Source of the DNA: Phoebastria nigripes | Taxonomy: Eukaryota; Chordata; Aves; Procellariiformes; Diomedeidae | Direction of reading: 5' to 3' | DNA: 64,000 nucleotides | NCBI GenBank assembly: GCA_035582835.1 | Contig: JAYKAV010003105.1 | Span: 214,080 to 278,079 of the forward strand | Shown here: in pieces, positions 1-13,909 of the stretch | Layout: the number at the start of each line of letters is the position of its first letter | How positions within the stretch are numbered: the stretch's first letter is position 1 | The notes under the pieces: generated by a model | Seen by the model: the letters and a program-made list of their open reading frames with translations, nothing else | The model's database searches: none | What the model was told of the DNA's origin: nothing | Position numbers and translations under genes: made by a program

Positions 1-3000
1 GTTTTAGGGAACCGATGGAAAAGAAATGGAGAAATATTAAGATTTTTTTTTCCAGTTCCCAGTCATGTGAGGTCAGGTTCATCGATTCTTAATGAAGCCA
101 AGGGGTCATGAAAGAGTTTGGCATTTTCCTCTGCAACCTCAAAGACTCACACTGAATCAACACAATTGCCTTTTCCAGAAGCAGGCTGCTAAATTTCTGG
201 AGGCAAGTTTACAATGTAGACTTGTTTGTTTCCCAAAGGCACACGTGCCTAAGTAGGGAGAGGAGAATCATGTGAAACGATAGAAAACTGAGAGAAACTG
301 AAAATAAATTTGCTAAGACTCCTGTTCCAAGCCTGCAGATCAGCTAGAACCTAGCATTTTTCACTACAGTGCTTACTGAAAAGAGTAGGCAGTTATGTGT
401 TTTCAAAGCGTTGAACAAAACAACTCATGTTGGCTTTAACACTGATATTTGTGGTAAACTACCAGATGCACTTGGAGCTCAGCAAAGACTAGCTTAACCT
501 GTCAGGAAGTAGCAGAAATTTACCCACATTAGGCTCCATGCTGCTGCACTAGAATAACCACAGTACCAGAGCCGGCTAGTTTGGTAGCTCTATACTAGGC
601 AGCAGACATACCTCGGCCTTCATTAATTCAAATAAGCGAGTTCATACTACTGTTGTTGGGATGGCTTAAGGTACTTTTCTGTCAGATTGAGAAGTAAAAG
701 GAGAAGGAATGCATANATGATACAAAGGGTTTCAGACATTTTTTTAGTAAGATGAATGTTGCAATTCTGCAGTATATTGAAAAAACTACAAAGATATTCT
801 TGAAAACTGCTACATCTGACATTTTTGTGCTTGTAATTTTCTCATCTGACAACTGAAAAAAAAAAAAAAAAATCACTTTCTGCATCCTATTCTGTGGAAA
901 AATGAGGATGATTGCTTATTTCGGTAGGGAGGAGGAGACCAGTGTCTCATTGTAGGTGCAGGAAAAACTCAGAAAGGGAGAGGAAATCTGTTTGCACAAT
1001 TACATTTTGCAATCATGTCACAAAGCACTCGTACGTGCCAACATGTTGACAGTTAATGTGTNCTCCTTAACTTTCAGTTCATGTTAAAAGAATCTATTAT
1101 GTACTATTATATTTTATATCACAAAAAAATAACATATCTATCATATGATACGATCTGATGGAAAAACTGCTAATAGGGAGTGACTCAAATAACCACACAA
1201 AGCTGACCTGAAAATAATAATGGAAAGCTTCTAAATGTTCTCATCCGGACTGGAGAAGTAGCACAAAAACCAGATTCCAGCTAGCTGTATTTCTAGACCA
1301 GAGCTACCTGAACCCAGAAGTTAAGTAACACTAAGTCATGATTCCAGTAAGCATCCTTAAATTCAGACCCAGTACAGGGCACAGCACATATATAAGCCAC
1401 TAGAGTGCTAGATGTATATATTCAAAACCAGTAACATGCAAGCCACATTTCTGACCTGATTCAAAACATCATGCAAATCACTGAGTGCACTAGAATTTGG
1501 CTTTTTTTTCCCTAGAATGAGTCCCAATGGAAATACATCCCTTTCCCATCAAGATTGTGATTCTCTGGGATAATACAATTCTGCATATAGTAAAAACCAG
1601 TGTTAGATACAATGCTTCTTAATAAAACTGGGTATTCTGTGCAAATCAGATTGCTTCCTAATGCCATACTTCTCTGCTTTCTGCAAGACAAATAAAACTA
1701 AAGATACCAAGTAGAAAACAAGGTCTAAACATTGTTCAAATCCTAGATGCTCAAACAGAAAAGAAAGGTTTGCTGTAATTTGGCACTGGAGAACAGACAA
1801 TATAAAAGGTCCATCAAGTAGTAGAAGATTGAAAATAGACATCTGGAAGAGTTCAAGAAGGATTGTGCTATCTCAGAATTAGAAGGTTATCAGTCATCAG
1901 ACACCATGGATCCCCTGAACAAAAGAAAAAAAAAAAAGAAGCACTGTACTCTCTACTTGCTTCTGATCTAATAAAGATTTTCCTCATAATGGGCTTCCTT
2001 TCATAAAATCTGACCTGGTAAAGCATTCACACTTTGTTTTTACGTACAAGTGATGCCATGCATTTCCAGAAGACTATTCACATGACATAAGAGTTCACAG
2101 AGTTCAAAGTTTGCTTCAGAAGATCAAAATAATTAAGTTCTTGTAGGATGAAACCCCCTGCATTAATTCTGTATTAATGATACCAGCTATCTGAATGAGA
2201 AGGCTATCAATTTCCATTAAATGTTCAGTCCTTCTCTACCCTGCTATCAGCTAGAAAGATGTTTTTCATATTAACATTTTATTGTCTGTTTAGAGAGGTT
2301 AAGAAAATTATTGTTGGTAATATATACACAGTTAAGGAAAACAACAAAACTGTGGTTGTAGATAATTAAAAATACAGTTACACTGACTAAGGCTCATTTC
2401 GCGTAGGCCTCTNAACCAAATTATACCAAATGACTAAATTATCCTGAGCTGGATTCAAACCAGTGACCTCTAATTAAAAGGTACTATATCCCGTTACTAA
2501 ACCTCCAAGGCACATGCTTTCATTGGCACAATGCTAATTGTTACAGTGCTTTCTAACTTGATGCTTTCTGTCCTGGAAAAATCTGTCTCACTAATTTCAT
2601 CTCAAACTGAGATTTTTAGCAGCCCTAACAGAAATGAGCAAAGTCTGTTACTTGTAATTCACATAAACAATACTCTATTTTACAAAGTCAGATGTCTGTT
2701 ATTTCTTTTTTTCTTAGCCAAAAGTACAAATAAACACATCAGCATAAGGGAAAAAAAAATGTTTGAAAGCAACACCTACTTTTCTAAAGCTATAAAGAGA
2801 TTTTTAAGGCATGAGAGGTTTTATAACAATTATATTTCCATGAGATTACTCAAGGATCACAAGTCTCTTTCAAATGTATTAATCTTAACCTAATTAAGAT
2901 TTNTAGTTTACAGATGGGGAGATTGGCATAACTGACATTTTCAAATTAGGTGTCCTATAGTCAGATGACTATATTCACATTGAGAACTGAAGGTAAGGTA

Positions 3001-5770
3001 CTCAGGCTCTTTGAACATCAAGACAATTTTTTAGGAATCTATCCATTGGCTAGGCTAAGAATTACAGGAGCCCACTTTTGGAAATTGTGGTCTATATGAC
3101 TAGTCCATGGATATCACAGGAACCTGTGTGGCCAAATACCTTATTCTATCACCATTGCTAATCTTGGACTAAATATCTGTTGGGATTTTNTATATATATA
3201 TTTATATACATCCACAAGTGAAAAATGGAACAAACAGGTAATTTTGCCATTTCCTGTGAATTACATAAACTAGGTAGGAGTACCAGGTTTATGACACCCT
3301 AATTGTGTACCACTTAACACAATGCTCCTGCTATGCAGGCAGCTCTGCCCTTGCTTTAAGCTACTTGTAAGTAGTAATGGCAGTCTACTCATCAGGAAGA
3401 CTTTAGGACGAAATGGGTATCTGTTCAGTAGTTTGACCAGTGTCTGATTATGAAGCTAACAGCTTCTTGGTCTGCAAGTNGGACTGAAAGGAAGGATAGA
3501 GGCTCCCATTTACTCATAATACTGGGCCTTGGAATATAGCTGTTATGCATACAGGTTAGCTAATCAGACCATAGAACAAAAGCCACTCTCAGTTCAAACA
3601 TGAAGTCAAGGCTCAGCTCCTTAACTTCATACTAACTAAAAAACAAATCCTGGAGCTGAGTTGTTTCTCCACAAACTTTGGGAAATTTTGACTTTAAAGC
3701 AGGGAATCAGCAGACTACACTATTTTTCAGGCACAAACTCTCAGCATGGTAGAGAAAACAAACTCAAGTGGCTCTAGCCCATTAGATCCAGAAAAGCGTA
3801 GGACATGTTTGTAAAGCAGCATTTGCAGCCTTTTAATTATACAGCCCTAAATATTTAGGGCTGTTTCCAATCCCATTTCTCTTTTTTTAAAATGTATTAT
3901 TGTAATACTCATGCCCAAAGACACTCTAATCTTTGAACTGCTCCTCCTCTTGAGACATTTAATATAAAGAGAATATATCAATCAGTATCTCTACCTTANT
4001 GTTCCACAGAATAAAATAGTCTAGAAAATACACATAAAATCAGTACTGTCTTGAGATTAGAGTTTATTTATTCTCTTTAAAGTCACAGCATCTTTTGCTA
4101 ACCTTTGCTTTCTCTTTAGAGAGAGAATAAAAAAATAACACAAAACATCCACATATGCAACTGTCCACAGGTATGTGCATGATGTACATTATATATAAAC
4201 AAAGTCTCTATATAACTGTAATCTTTTGTTGTCTTATTCTCTCCCTTTCTGTTTGTTCAATTGAGAACCCAACATTTTTGCATGCTGAAGTAGTAAAGAA
4301 TTACACAGTTACACATGGTAATCAATTGTATGTTTCATTGCTCATCCATCCACTTACTAGTGCAAGAAACTCTGAAGCAATCCTTCGCCATGAAAGGGGG
4401 AACTGACCACCTAAATTATACAGGGCTTTCTTCCCCTCCTCAATATTTCCTCTAAAACATCTATCAGCAAAATCTCAGTAATCCAAAATTCCACTCCAAG
4501 TATGACACGCAAGCTGAAATCAGACACTGCTGCAACAGGTGGTGCTAGGTGTAGAATCAGTTCTTTGCAGCATTTGAACTGAACACATACTAGAGCTGTA
4601 TGGAAAAAAAATAGCCAACAAGTGTTCATACAGTTCACTTAATTTGAAGCTCCATACTATGTTTTCCATGTCCAAAAGAACAGCACATGCAGGCCTTTCA
4701 GTGTGGATAGCTTCTTTTAAAGAAAAAAAACTAGCAAGTTTTCTTCAGCAGGTACAGTATAGGTTAGATGCTGATCCATTTCTGCCCTCACAATATGCTG
4801 GTTCACTTCAGCAGTCAATAAACAACAAGGAACAAAGAGATAAAACTTGAGATAAAAACGAACACTAATCATTACAAAACTGAAATTGGATGAACTCGTA
4901 ACATCAAGCTTCAGCTACATCTCCAGCAAGTCTGAAAGACCAGTTTTAAATTAGACAGCAAGCCTTAGCAACAGTTAGTCTGGAATGTGTTATATAAAAA
5001 TTACACATTCATCTGTTTTTCAGTCCCAAGTCAGATAAGCATGCTTTTTCAAAATAAAATATTTTTGAGACAGAAGTTGCTCAGTATTCAAAAGTGAAAA
5101 CAAAGTTACCAAAGTAAGTCGGTCCCATCTGGATTAAAAAAAAAGAGTCAAAGTAAAGAAAAAGTGTAGAACCACAAAAGCATAAACTGTTTCCCATGTC
5201 TTTGATACAAATATTTCCCAGTCCCAAAAGTGAGACAAAGACACTTCAAACATGTTTAGAGATTGAAATGTCTAAGTCTCTGAATCATTACGAAGAAAAC
5301 AGCTATTATTCCACAACTTGGTGAGGCAGATTATGCACAGTGATGCTACACATTATTTACTGTACTGAAGTTAATTTTGCCCTGCATTTACTTTCTTTGT
5401 GGTGTTTACCTGGAGGTTTAAATAGCCGTATTATTAAAATATCTGAATATCGCTCCACGAGCAAGTTCTTGTTCAGTAAAGAAGGGATGCATTACTAATG
5501 CCATTTCACAGCTGAGCAATGAAAGTCATGAGAGATTAAGGCAAGACTTTTCAAAAAGCGGACTCTGAACCAGAAAAGCTTTTCCTGTTATTTTTTTGGG
5601 ATACTAAGTAGCAGTACCCTTGCTGAAGCTTACAGTACTCCCCAATCTTTAACAGTAGTAGTGTCCAAGATGTTTTAAGACACTCAAAACGAGATCCACT
5701 TGATAGGCATAATCGACAATGGAAACCCCTCAAAAATGCTAGATTTTCAGCATTTTAGGTGAGGTTANCT
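1..5770. other. Gene-free AT-rich sequence upstream
   Basis: No exon chain, RNA gene or clear transposon recognised on either strand. Frames are short and of random composition. Contains a 24-bp perfect palindrome at 3841. Confidence 0.7.
3841..3864. repeat. 24-bp perfect palindrome
   Basis: ACAGCCCTAAAT followed directly by its reverse complement ATTTAGGGCTGT, no spacer. Could extrude as a cruciform or bind a dimeric protein; function unknown. Confidence 0.95.
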
Positions 5771-5834
5771 GCAGAACCCTTCCTCTCTGGCCGGCAATTT
5801 CCCGATGCCATTAACTACGTGAATGCTTGTACAA

Positions 5835-5985
5835 CACCCCCCCCAAGCCCTCCTGGCCTGCTCCCCAGGCAGCGCTCGGCAGCCCGGCGCTGGCGCGGCA
5901 GCACCATCTGGCGGGGGGCGACCGCCATGACGGCACCGGGGGGGGGCAAGCGACTTCACCCTTCACAGGCGGGTATGCAGGAGCT
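5835..5985. promoter_or_regulatory. Isolated small CpG-rich patch
   Basis: About 150 bp of GC-rich sequence with nine CpGs in one 60-bp stretch, in otherwise AT-rich, CpG-poor DNA. It includes GACCGCCATGACGG, a partial YY1-like context, and C8/G9 homopolymers. May be the promoter of an unannotated non-coding or short gene, or a relic of a GC-rich insertion. The overlapping short frames on both strands have no recognisable domain. Confidence 0.45.
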
Positions 5986-5989
5986 CCGG

Positions 5990-8900
5990 GAGGTGGAAAA
6001 TCTATACTGCAGGCAAATAGAATAGAAAGCACCTTCAAACCGTATTTGCGGTGTCCAGCTTTCACAGCTTTCATAAGCTTTGAGGTATCTGGAATTGGAT
6101 ATTTTAGGCTAGTACCTACCAGGAAACTCAAGTGAGAACTTCAGTAGAGAGGACCCCCCCTATAAATTCAGGACAAATCCAATTTACACCCCAAGCGAGT
6201 TTCTTTAAATTGTTAAGATTTTACATCAATGTTTAGAACAGGCACTGCTGAGGAAAGATGCCCAATTACTAATCTTAAAGTGACACGTATGGCAGAAGCA
6301 GCAGTAAAGACAGCTTTCTGCTGAAGTGAAAATTGCTCTTAAACAGAAACTGCAATGCTCCTCCTGCACAACGAACGGATAGTTGGATCTCTAATCTAGT
6401 CAGTTTATAGCTGAGCGTACTGAAATTTGTAACATGAACACTGAGCTCCATCAAAACTGTTTATGCGCTGTGGGTTACAGAGCAGCTTAGCAGACAAAAA
6501 CCAAGGTCATGACAGAAGTAAGCTGATCACCAATGCAACTGTCCTGAGGGAATGTTATCGAGTCAGAAAAGACTGATACACCAAACATTTAAAACTCACA
6601 ATCACACCAGAGAAAAAAAAATCTTAAGTGCAGTTTGTACTCCTTCCCACTGTGAGAATCATCTGTCTATCCATTGTGTGAACTGATGGATGTTTGCCCT
6701 GATGAATCTGTAGGTGAGCTCAAATTCCTGGAGCAAGAGATGAATAACCCATCCTAAATCATCTCTGATTGGCGATACCTTAACCTGAGCACCATAACTC
6801 TAAAGCTGTTTGTGACACCTGTANGTCCTTTAACAAGGCCCAAAATTTTATGAGGTGGCACACAGCAACAAGCAAAATTAATTCCAATTTATTTCCCCGC
6901 TGTCTCTTACAGATATAGCATCTAACACTGTTTTTGAAAAACAGAAGTATGAGCCACTTAACAAGCCAAAAGCTGTGTAACCATATTAGATCAACCTCAC
7001 TAAAGGCCATGCTTATGAAGCCGAACACAATGTTACAATGGCACAATTATGTGTCTTCAGATCTCAGTTGGCTTTAACTTGTCTCCTTAGAACATGCTGA
7101 ATATACAAAATGAGCCTGATTCACTGGCGCAATTCTCTGACTCGGTCAAAAGTAACATGACTGTTACAGAAATTACGGCCCATTAAAATGGACCAGCAAC
7201 ATGTACACACTAATGTTGTCACTCATTTGCTTGGTAGGGGATACAGTTGTGATTCTTCAGTAGGCAAAAGCATCTGTGTATTATTTACCTTATTCAGACA
7301 CCAATGGAAGTCCATTAAATGAAAACAAAATGAACGTTTCCCTACTTTATCCAGAGATACTGGATTTCTTTGCTAAGGCATGAATTTGTAACTTCTCCAG
7401 ATTATGTGGGGTGGCAGACAGGGCACTTAGCCTTAATGAGCTAACACATACCTTAGAATGATCTGCTCTGTGCCTAATAAGACTTTTTTTACACCAAGAC
7501 ATAGGAAGACCTACATTAGAATATATCAGAATAAGAAAAAAATCTCTGCAGAATGCAGGGGAAATCATGAGCACAGGAGATCCTTCTAAACTTAATCAGG
7601 CTATTGGCAGTTGCAAGAACTGTTACTGATAACAGAGGAAGATTAATTCCACTTCCTCCAATTAAATATACTTTGCCAGTTAAGGTCATATACATCTTCT
7701 GCAGGAATATGCAGGTCATCACTATTCTCCAGTATCAGTAATCTGACAAATTTTATTGCCTTCACTAGCAAAAAAATATAAATAGTATCAGAAACATGAG
7801 CCAGAGAAATTGGCTCAAACTTCCCCTTTTTCGCCAGAAGTTCAGATTCAGGATTCCAACTCATTCCTAAATATCAGAATCTGAAGAGATTAATTGTGTA
7901 TCATAAATCTCCAGCTGCTGGAAGCTTTTGACATTAGCATCCTGAATTTATTTTAATTTTTTTGAAGTTTCTAGCCACAGCAGCTGTAGAGCAAAGCTTG
8001 AAAACATTATGAATCATTCCACAGGGCCAAAAAGCAAGTAGAGATGATACCACAATTATGTTTTTAAACTATCATTAATTTTAAGCTATGGTCATGCATT
8101 TTTTGCAGCTTGCCTCACCAAAAGCCAGTTTGAGCATTCCATACAGGATCTGAACACACACNCCCCCCAAAAAAAANCCCCAACTCTTAAGTGTGTCTAC
8201 ACTCCAACAAATGCAAAACCAAAAGCATACATACCCAGTTTTGTTTATGCTTGGGATCCATATGTTATGAAAACATTATCTACTGCAATAATCTGAAATA
8301 GAAGCTTTGCACCTGTGGCATGGCCCACAGCATGGATTAGCACCCACTACTATATTCCACTACCAAGTTACTCTTTCAGCTTTTATTGTTCAGGAGGTAG
8401 TTACAATGTTGATCCCAGTTACCATTTGCAGAGTTACTGAAGTTCTGCATGGGCACGCCGCTATCAACCTCAAGAAATTTGCCAATTCAAAGTCATTAAG
8501 ACCAATATTTACTGAGAAATACACTCATTATAGCATTGCCTGACTGTAAACAAACAGGGATTACTGAAGGCCTTCATCATCCTCAGGTTTACAGTACTTA
8601 AATTCTCTTTCAGTTTATACCCTACCTGTGACTACTTTCAGTCCCCCCATCCCCCAGGCCCCAACTTCAACTTTTGTTTCACTAAGACATTTAGTGGTTT
8701 TATCTCTTGCTTTTAAGGACAGCATAGAAATAGTGGTGTGTGAAAATACCCCAAAATATTGATGCATTTTAGTGGGGAAATCATCCCTGTAGCCAATGAC
8801 AAACTTAATTTTTACTTAAATCACACTTACAGTATCCAAGGAAATGGTATGATAGGAACAAATACATAAAATAGTTATCAGAGCCCAAATTTCTTCCATT

Positions 8901-9800
8901 TAATATACCTATTTCTCTGCCTCCACTGCTATGATTAATTTCCATGTCATCCTAAAGGTTTGTAAGTTGCAGAAGTTCTACTCAATTAACTACAGAAAGT
9001 TCACTTTGTAGCCGGCTGAAATTATGGCAAGCCTCTCTTCCCTTGTCTTTTTGTAACAGATTTATAAAAAGACTGTGCATCTTTGCTGCATGCTCTCAGT
9101 TGAACTAGCTAACCGGTTTTCAGTCTCTGATTTAATGCTATGTCTTGGATCCCCTGAAAAAACTAATGGCAATTAAAAAACGTTAAGTTAAGGACAGAAA
9201 TCATGAGCAGGCTTTACTTCCCGATTTGACACTCACACCTTGGATCTCATACGTCACTATTTATTTGGACCTATTTGTCCAACTTTATGTGCACATGGCT
9301 CTACAGCATTAGAATTTCTACCTGTCAAGGAGAATCATCTAGAACAGACTAACACACTGAGAATATATGAATATACCAAGAACCATACTGTGGCAAGGTC
9401 AGCTGTTCACGGAGGTCAATATCTTGTCCTCAGCAATGGCTTGCACAAAATGCCTAAGGAACAAAGTATCAGAAACAGAGCTTCTCTTGGTCATTTCCAG
9501 CTTTCTATGATCAGAGAAGTGTGTACTATTTATGGTGAAGACCAGATCCAGGTCATCAAGTTTAATCACCAACAACAGACCTGCTCTTTACAACCTTCTT
9601 CATACTTTGTCACAAAAACTCATGGGGAAAAAAAAGTTTCCATTAACCTTCATTCCACATTGCGTGAAAAAAGACTCCCTCCTCTATTTTTAAACCTGCT
9701 CATTGTTCCTTTGAGTACCTGCTCAACTCCAGTGTTAGAAATGGTGAGTAATCATTCTCTACATGTCTTCCCCATACTACTTGTGATTTCATAAACCTTC
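5990..9800. other. Gene-free sequence
   Basis: AT-rich, no recognised gene. The frame at 9240-9794 (+) is 184 residues from a TTG, but has no ATG start near its beginning, no recognised domain and no splice context; its end borders an old repeat. Confidence 0.65.
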
Positions 9801-10085
9801 AACAATTTCTTTCCCAAGACAAAAAGTTCCAGTCCATTTAGTTTCCTCTCACACTGAAGTTGGCCCATCTTTCTGAACATCCTCAGTGCCTGTGTACCTT
9901 CTATCAAGTCCTATTATATCCTTTTTAAGATACGGTGAGCAGAACTGTGTAAAGATTTGGACATACATTCCCTTTTATATTCTATTCTTTTCCTAGGAAT
10001 TCTGAATGTTCAGTCTGCCTTAGTGTTGCTGAACACAAAACTGACATATTCAGAGAACTATCAAAGATAATTCAAAAATTGTTGT
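9800..10085 (+). mobile_element. Old interspersed repeat fragment
   Basis: The segment with ACGGTGAGCAGAACTGTGTA, then CCTTTTATATTCTATTC, then TTCAGAGAACTATCAAAGAT resembles an interspersed family common in reptile genomes (GCGGTGACCAGAACTGCAC type). Similarity is recalled by eye and strongly decayed; the repeat class is not certain. Confidence 0.45.
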
Positions 10086-10089
10086 AGGG

Positions 10090-13000
10090 CTACAGCCAAG
10101 CCATGCAACACAGGAGTTTGTGGCATGCTTGCCGACACCAAGCAGTGGAAAGCTAAAGCTTCTGTAAATCCTCTCTACNTTCCCCACCAACACCACAAAT
10201 CTGCACATGGAAACAGCTGGGCAGTCTCTCCTATAAGAGTTTTTTACAGCGATCTCCCCCCAGGTTGTTCCAGCTCTTGCAATCATTCCTCAACCACATT
10301 CTCTTCCCAAACACTTTTATTATTGCTCTCATTTTTCTCGCTGTTTCCTTTATTCATCTCCCTGTTCAATTACTGATTTCTCTTTTGTCCTTGAGCCTTC
10401 TATTTCTCTCCCATGAGTCTTTTTTGGTTAAAAAGTATGTAAAATTGTCTCTCAAGCATATAAGCCGCATGCAGTGAAAATGAAGTCACTTAGTCCTGTA
10501 TTAGATTATATGAATTCATGAATGTCAAATTCAGTATAAACTCNACCACAGTTCACTCACACACTGCATGCAAGACCCTCTCACTTTGCAGCTTACACTT
10601 GCAACTAGTTAAACCATAAACAGGAGCAGCTGAACCATTAGAGAAAACAGCCTTTTCACCAAAGCAAATATATTTAAAATAAAATAGGTTTGATACTCTT
10701 CCATTATTCTCTCACTAGACATCTGATCACTAAACCATCTTCCCCCAGGACAACAGTCCAGCTTTCCTTCAAGTCTCAGATGTTTGATCAGAGAAATGCC
10801 TTTTTAATGGCTTTTAGTAAACTGAACATCGATTTTCCCAGCCAAAACAAAGCACAACATTCTGCCTGATTTTACTCCCCTGCTCCCTACCACATGCTTT
10901 TACCACCAGAATCACATCTGAATACTGTAAGCAGGCCAGCTTGTTAGTGCATCAGGGGCCTGACATGAGAAAGACAATGAAACTGATGGCAGGAGAAACT
11001 TNGTGTGAATCAATGTGACAATATCATCTGGTGGCAAGGTAAGACTGGCGCAGGCTTTGCCAGAAGCAATGAAATACGGCTGCACATCTAGCCAGCAACC
11101 AATGACTTTCATCTTGCCTTCTTCAAAGCCCAGTGGCCCATTCTGCCCCATGGGCACACAACTAGTTACACCACCTCACGCGTGACAGCTACAGAATCAA
11201 GGCATGACAACAGCCTAATCCTGCAATGGAGAAGTCCTCCTCAAAACTCTTCCAAATATCCCTTGGCAAAACTTGTGCTGCTATTCTATTCCTGAGGAGC
11301 AGAGCCCAACTCATACACGTCAGTCCCAACCTCCTACTAGTCCCATTTCTTACACCCCGAGTTAGTTCTCTGATGATGTGCTTCTGACAATCTTGGATGG
11401 GCTGACACCAATCTGAATATTGACCTCTTACTCTATCAAGTCTTAGGTTATTTTAGATCTAAGTTATTCCTACATATATGTTTCTGAATATGTACAACTG
11501 ATCAGTTTTTACCATTTCCTGCTCCTGAATAACCTCAGAAAAAAATTACTCCCCCAAGCATGTTCATTATTTGCATTTGTTGAATCATTTTTCTGAATAA
11601 ATTACACCCTGCATGAGTGCTAAGATTGTTTATTTATGATTGATAGTTTAAACCTTGTGATTGTTTTGTTTTTCCAGCTGAATGACTCAAATTTTCTAAG
11701 CAAAGCATAATGAATAGTAAATAACCATACTTACGAGCTAACTCTGAAAAAGCCCCAGAAATAACAGTGTTGCCACAATGTAAACACAAATTAGATACCC
11801 AAGAGTTCACAGAACCATGGGGACAGTCAATATAGCAAAATACGACATTCTCAGAGGTGCACTCTTCTTCATCTGGCTTTGTGTTCCCCCCAGAGTAACA
11901 GCTCTGGGGATGTTTCCTAGTTAATACCCAACCCTATTCCCGTAATGAATACCCTGTGTGCATCTTTGCCTGCTCAACTGATGACTGACCAGAGCTCTTG
12001 CTTTGGTCCTGGGCCTGCAGTCAGCACAGAAAGTTTCAAGAACAGGACTCACAAGCTAGAAAGGAAAACATCACATCCAGGTCCCACTTACCCCTGAACC
12101 CATCTCCATGCTGTACTAGTTATCTTGTCCTATTTTACCTTGAAGGCTTTCAGTCCCTTTGAGCTTTTCTTACTTTAAAGTAATTCAGGTTACTCCAGAA
12201 ATTGCCATTGACAATTGCCACTGACACCGCTACATCCGTAAGTGCAAGTAAAGTGCAACGTATATGAAATTTTTAGGTTGCAGACAGCACTAGTTTTAAT
12301 TTCCTCCTGCATCTGCACTGCAACTCATGAGACAGCTCTCAGGAAATCATGTCAAAGACACTCTAATATACCTAAATTCACATGTATGTGCAGCAGTACA
12401 GAAAGGGAACAGACTACCTCTTGTGATTTCCAATTATAGACCCTTAACTATTGGACTATGTTTCTTCTAAATAAAACTATTTTCCTCATTTTGTGCAGCT
12501 TCTGAAATTTAGGGGCTAGAATAGAATTCTACTGATTTTACACAGCATTACTTCAATAATTAAAATGTTTTTTAAATTATAAATACTANGTTTTCACCAG
12601 ACTTGTACACAGATCGGCCTGATGTCACTACGCTTTATCTCTAGAGTAGGCTGGCATTTGTTATGCTGTAACACACTGCAAACTCATTTGTGTTTGCTAT
12701 TCATTGTCATCTAAAGACAGGACCTTGAGCACACAGCCAACTGGATAACATTATTTTCAGTGCAAGCACACCAACTGTCCTTGCCGGAAGGTTTCCACAC
12801 TAGGTAGAGAGCTGAAGCTCTTAGCACAATTCAGAGACATAAGAAATCTATACAAGCAAGCAACTCATGCCCCTGGGACCGTAACATTACAACTCTGGTA
12901 AGCATGTAATACTCGTGTTTCATTAAATCCTATAGGAAATCTCACTGAAGATAACTGGAGCTCTTTCCTTGAGAAAATGAGCAGTAAAAAAAGCAAGTGA

Positions 13001-13610
13001 TAGCAGTAACTCAATAGCAGAAGTAAAACCAGAACCAATACAAAAAGCAGCATGATTCCAGGACCTTAAACAAACAAGAGTATTTCTCTCTATGTCACTG
13101 TAAGAGTACGTAGAATGTAAGAGCATCTGGTTCATTAAGCTATCTGGTTAAGGACTATTCAGTGTAATACAGATAACAAGCAACAAGGAAAGCAATAAAG
13201 CAATAAAGCAAACAGACACACAAACGTTAATGAGCAGGTAATAAGGTAGACAAAGACCAGAACTCTTCAGTCACTGATTGATGGGCTGTTAAAAGGAACT
13301 ACTCAGGCATAGTCTGGGGTGGGGGGAAATCAAGATTTTCATGAGTACGACAGAATATTTGAGGGGTTTTGTGGGAGTGTACCAAAAACATGGAATAATA
13401 GAAAGAACTTGTGGGCTTATGTAAAAATTATGGGATCTTTATGGGAAGTGACAAAGGCAAGGAAAGTGAGGGATAAGGATGGATAGCAGAGGAACAAACA
13501 TGGGACACTTTCTGAGCGCTACACCCGATCAACACAGTGTATCCTATCTTCTTATTAAATCCTATTATTGACTTTGCCTTTGTAATCTCACTCTATCCTA
13601 TGCGAGTGCT
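10090..13610. other. Gene-free sequence
   Basis: No gene, RNA or clear repeat recognised; scattered short simple repeats only, such as three AATAAAGC-type units near 13190. Confidence 0.65.
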
Positions 13611-13850
13611 ACAATGTCCAATTGCCAGCAGCTGGAGAACAGACCATGGGTCACCAGGCCTGTAGATCCAGGTGCCAACTATAGAGAGACCAGAATACAA
13701 CAGAGATCTGGGTGCCAGCAACTGGGGAAGGGATCATGCACCATTGGGAGTGGGGTGTGTGCTGCTGGGGTCTAAGCGCCAGCAACTGGAGCAAAAACTG
13801 TGGCTCACAGGGCCCATAGGTCTAAGTGCCAGCAGTTGGAGAGACCAGGC
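13610..13850 (+). repeat. Degenerate minisatellite, about 50-bp unit
   Basis: Five diverged copies of a core GTGCCAGCAACTGGAG, with cores at about 13624, 13674, 13714, 13778 and 13828 (spacing 50, 40, 64, 50). Between them recur GACCATGGGTCAC/CTGTGGCTCACAGGGCC-type blocks. No frame is conserved across copies. Confidence 0.75.
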
Positions 13851-13909
13851 TGTTTGTATTTCCCTAGGGAATTTAATTGTGTGTACGTGTGTATATGCAT
13901 GTATACACA

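Noticed and set aside
9240..9794. 184-codon plus-strand frame
   Set aside because: Opens with TTG, no recognised domain, no matching splice sites or neighbouring exons, and adjoins an old repeat. Length is unusual but not decisive in AT-rich DNA of this size.
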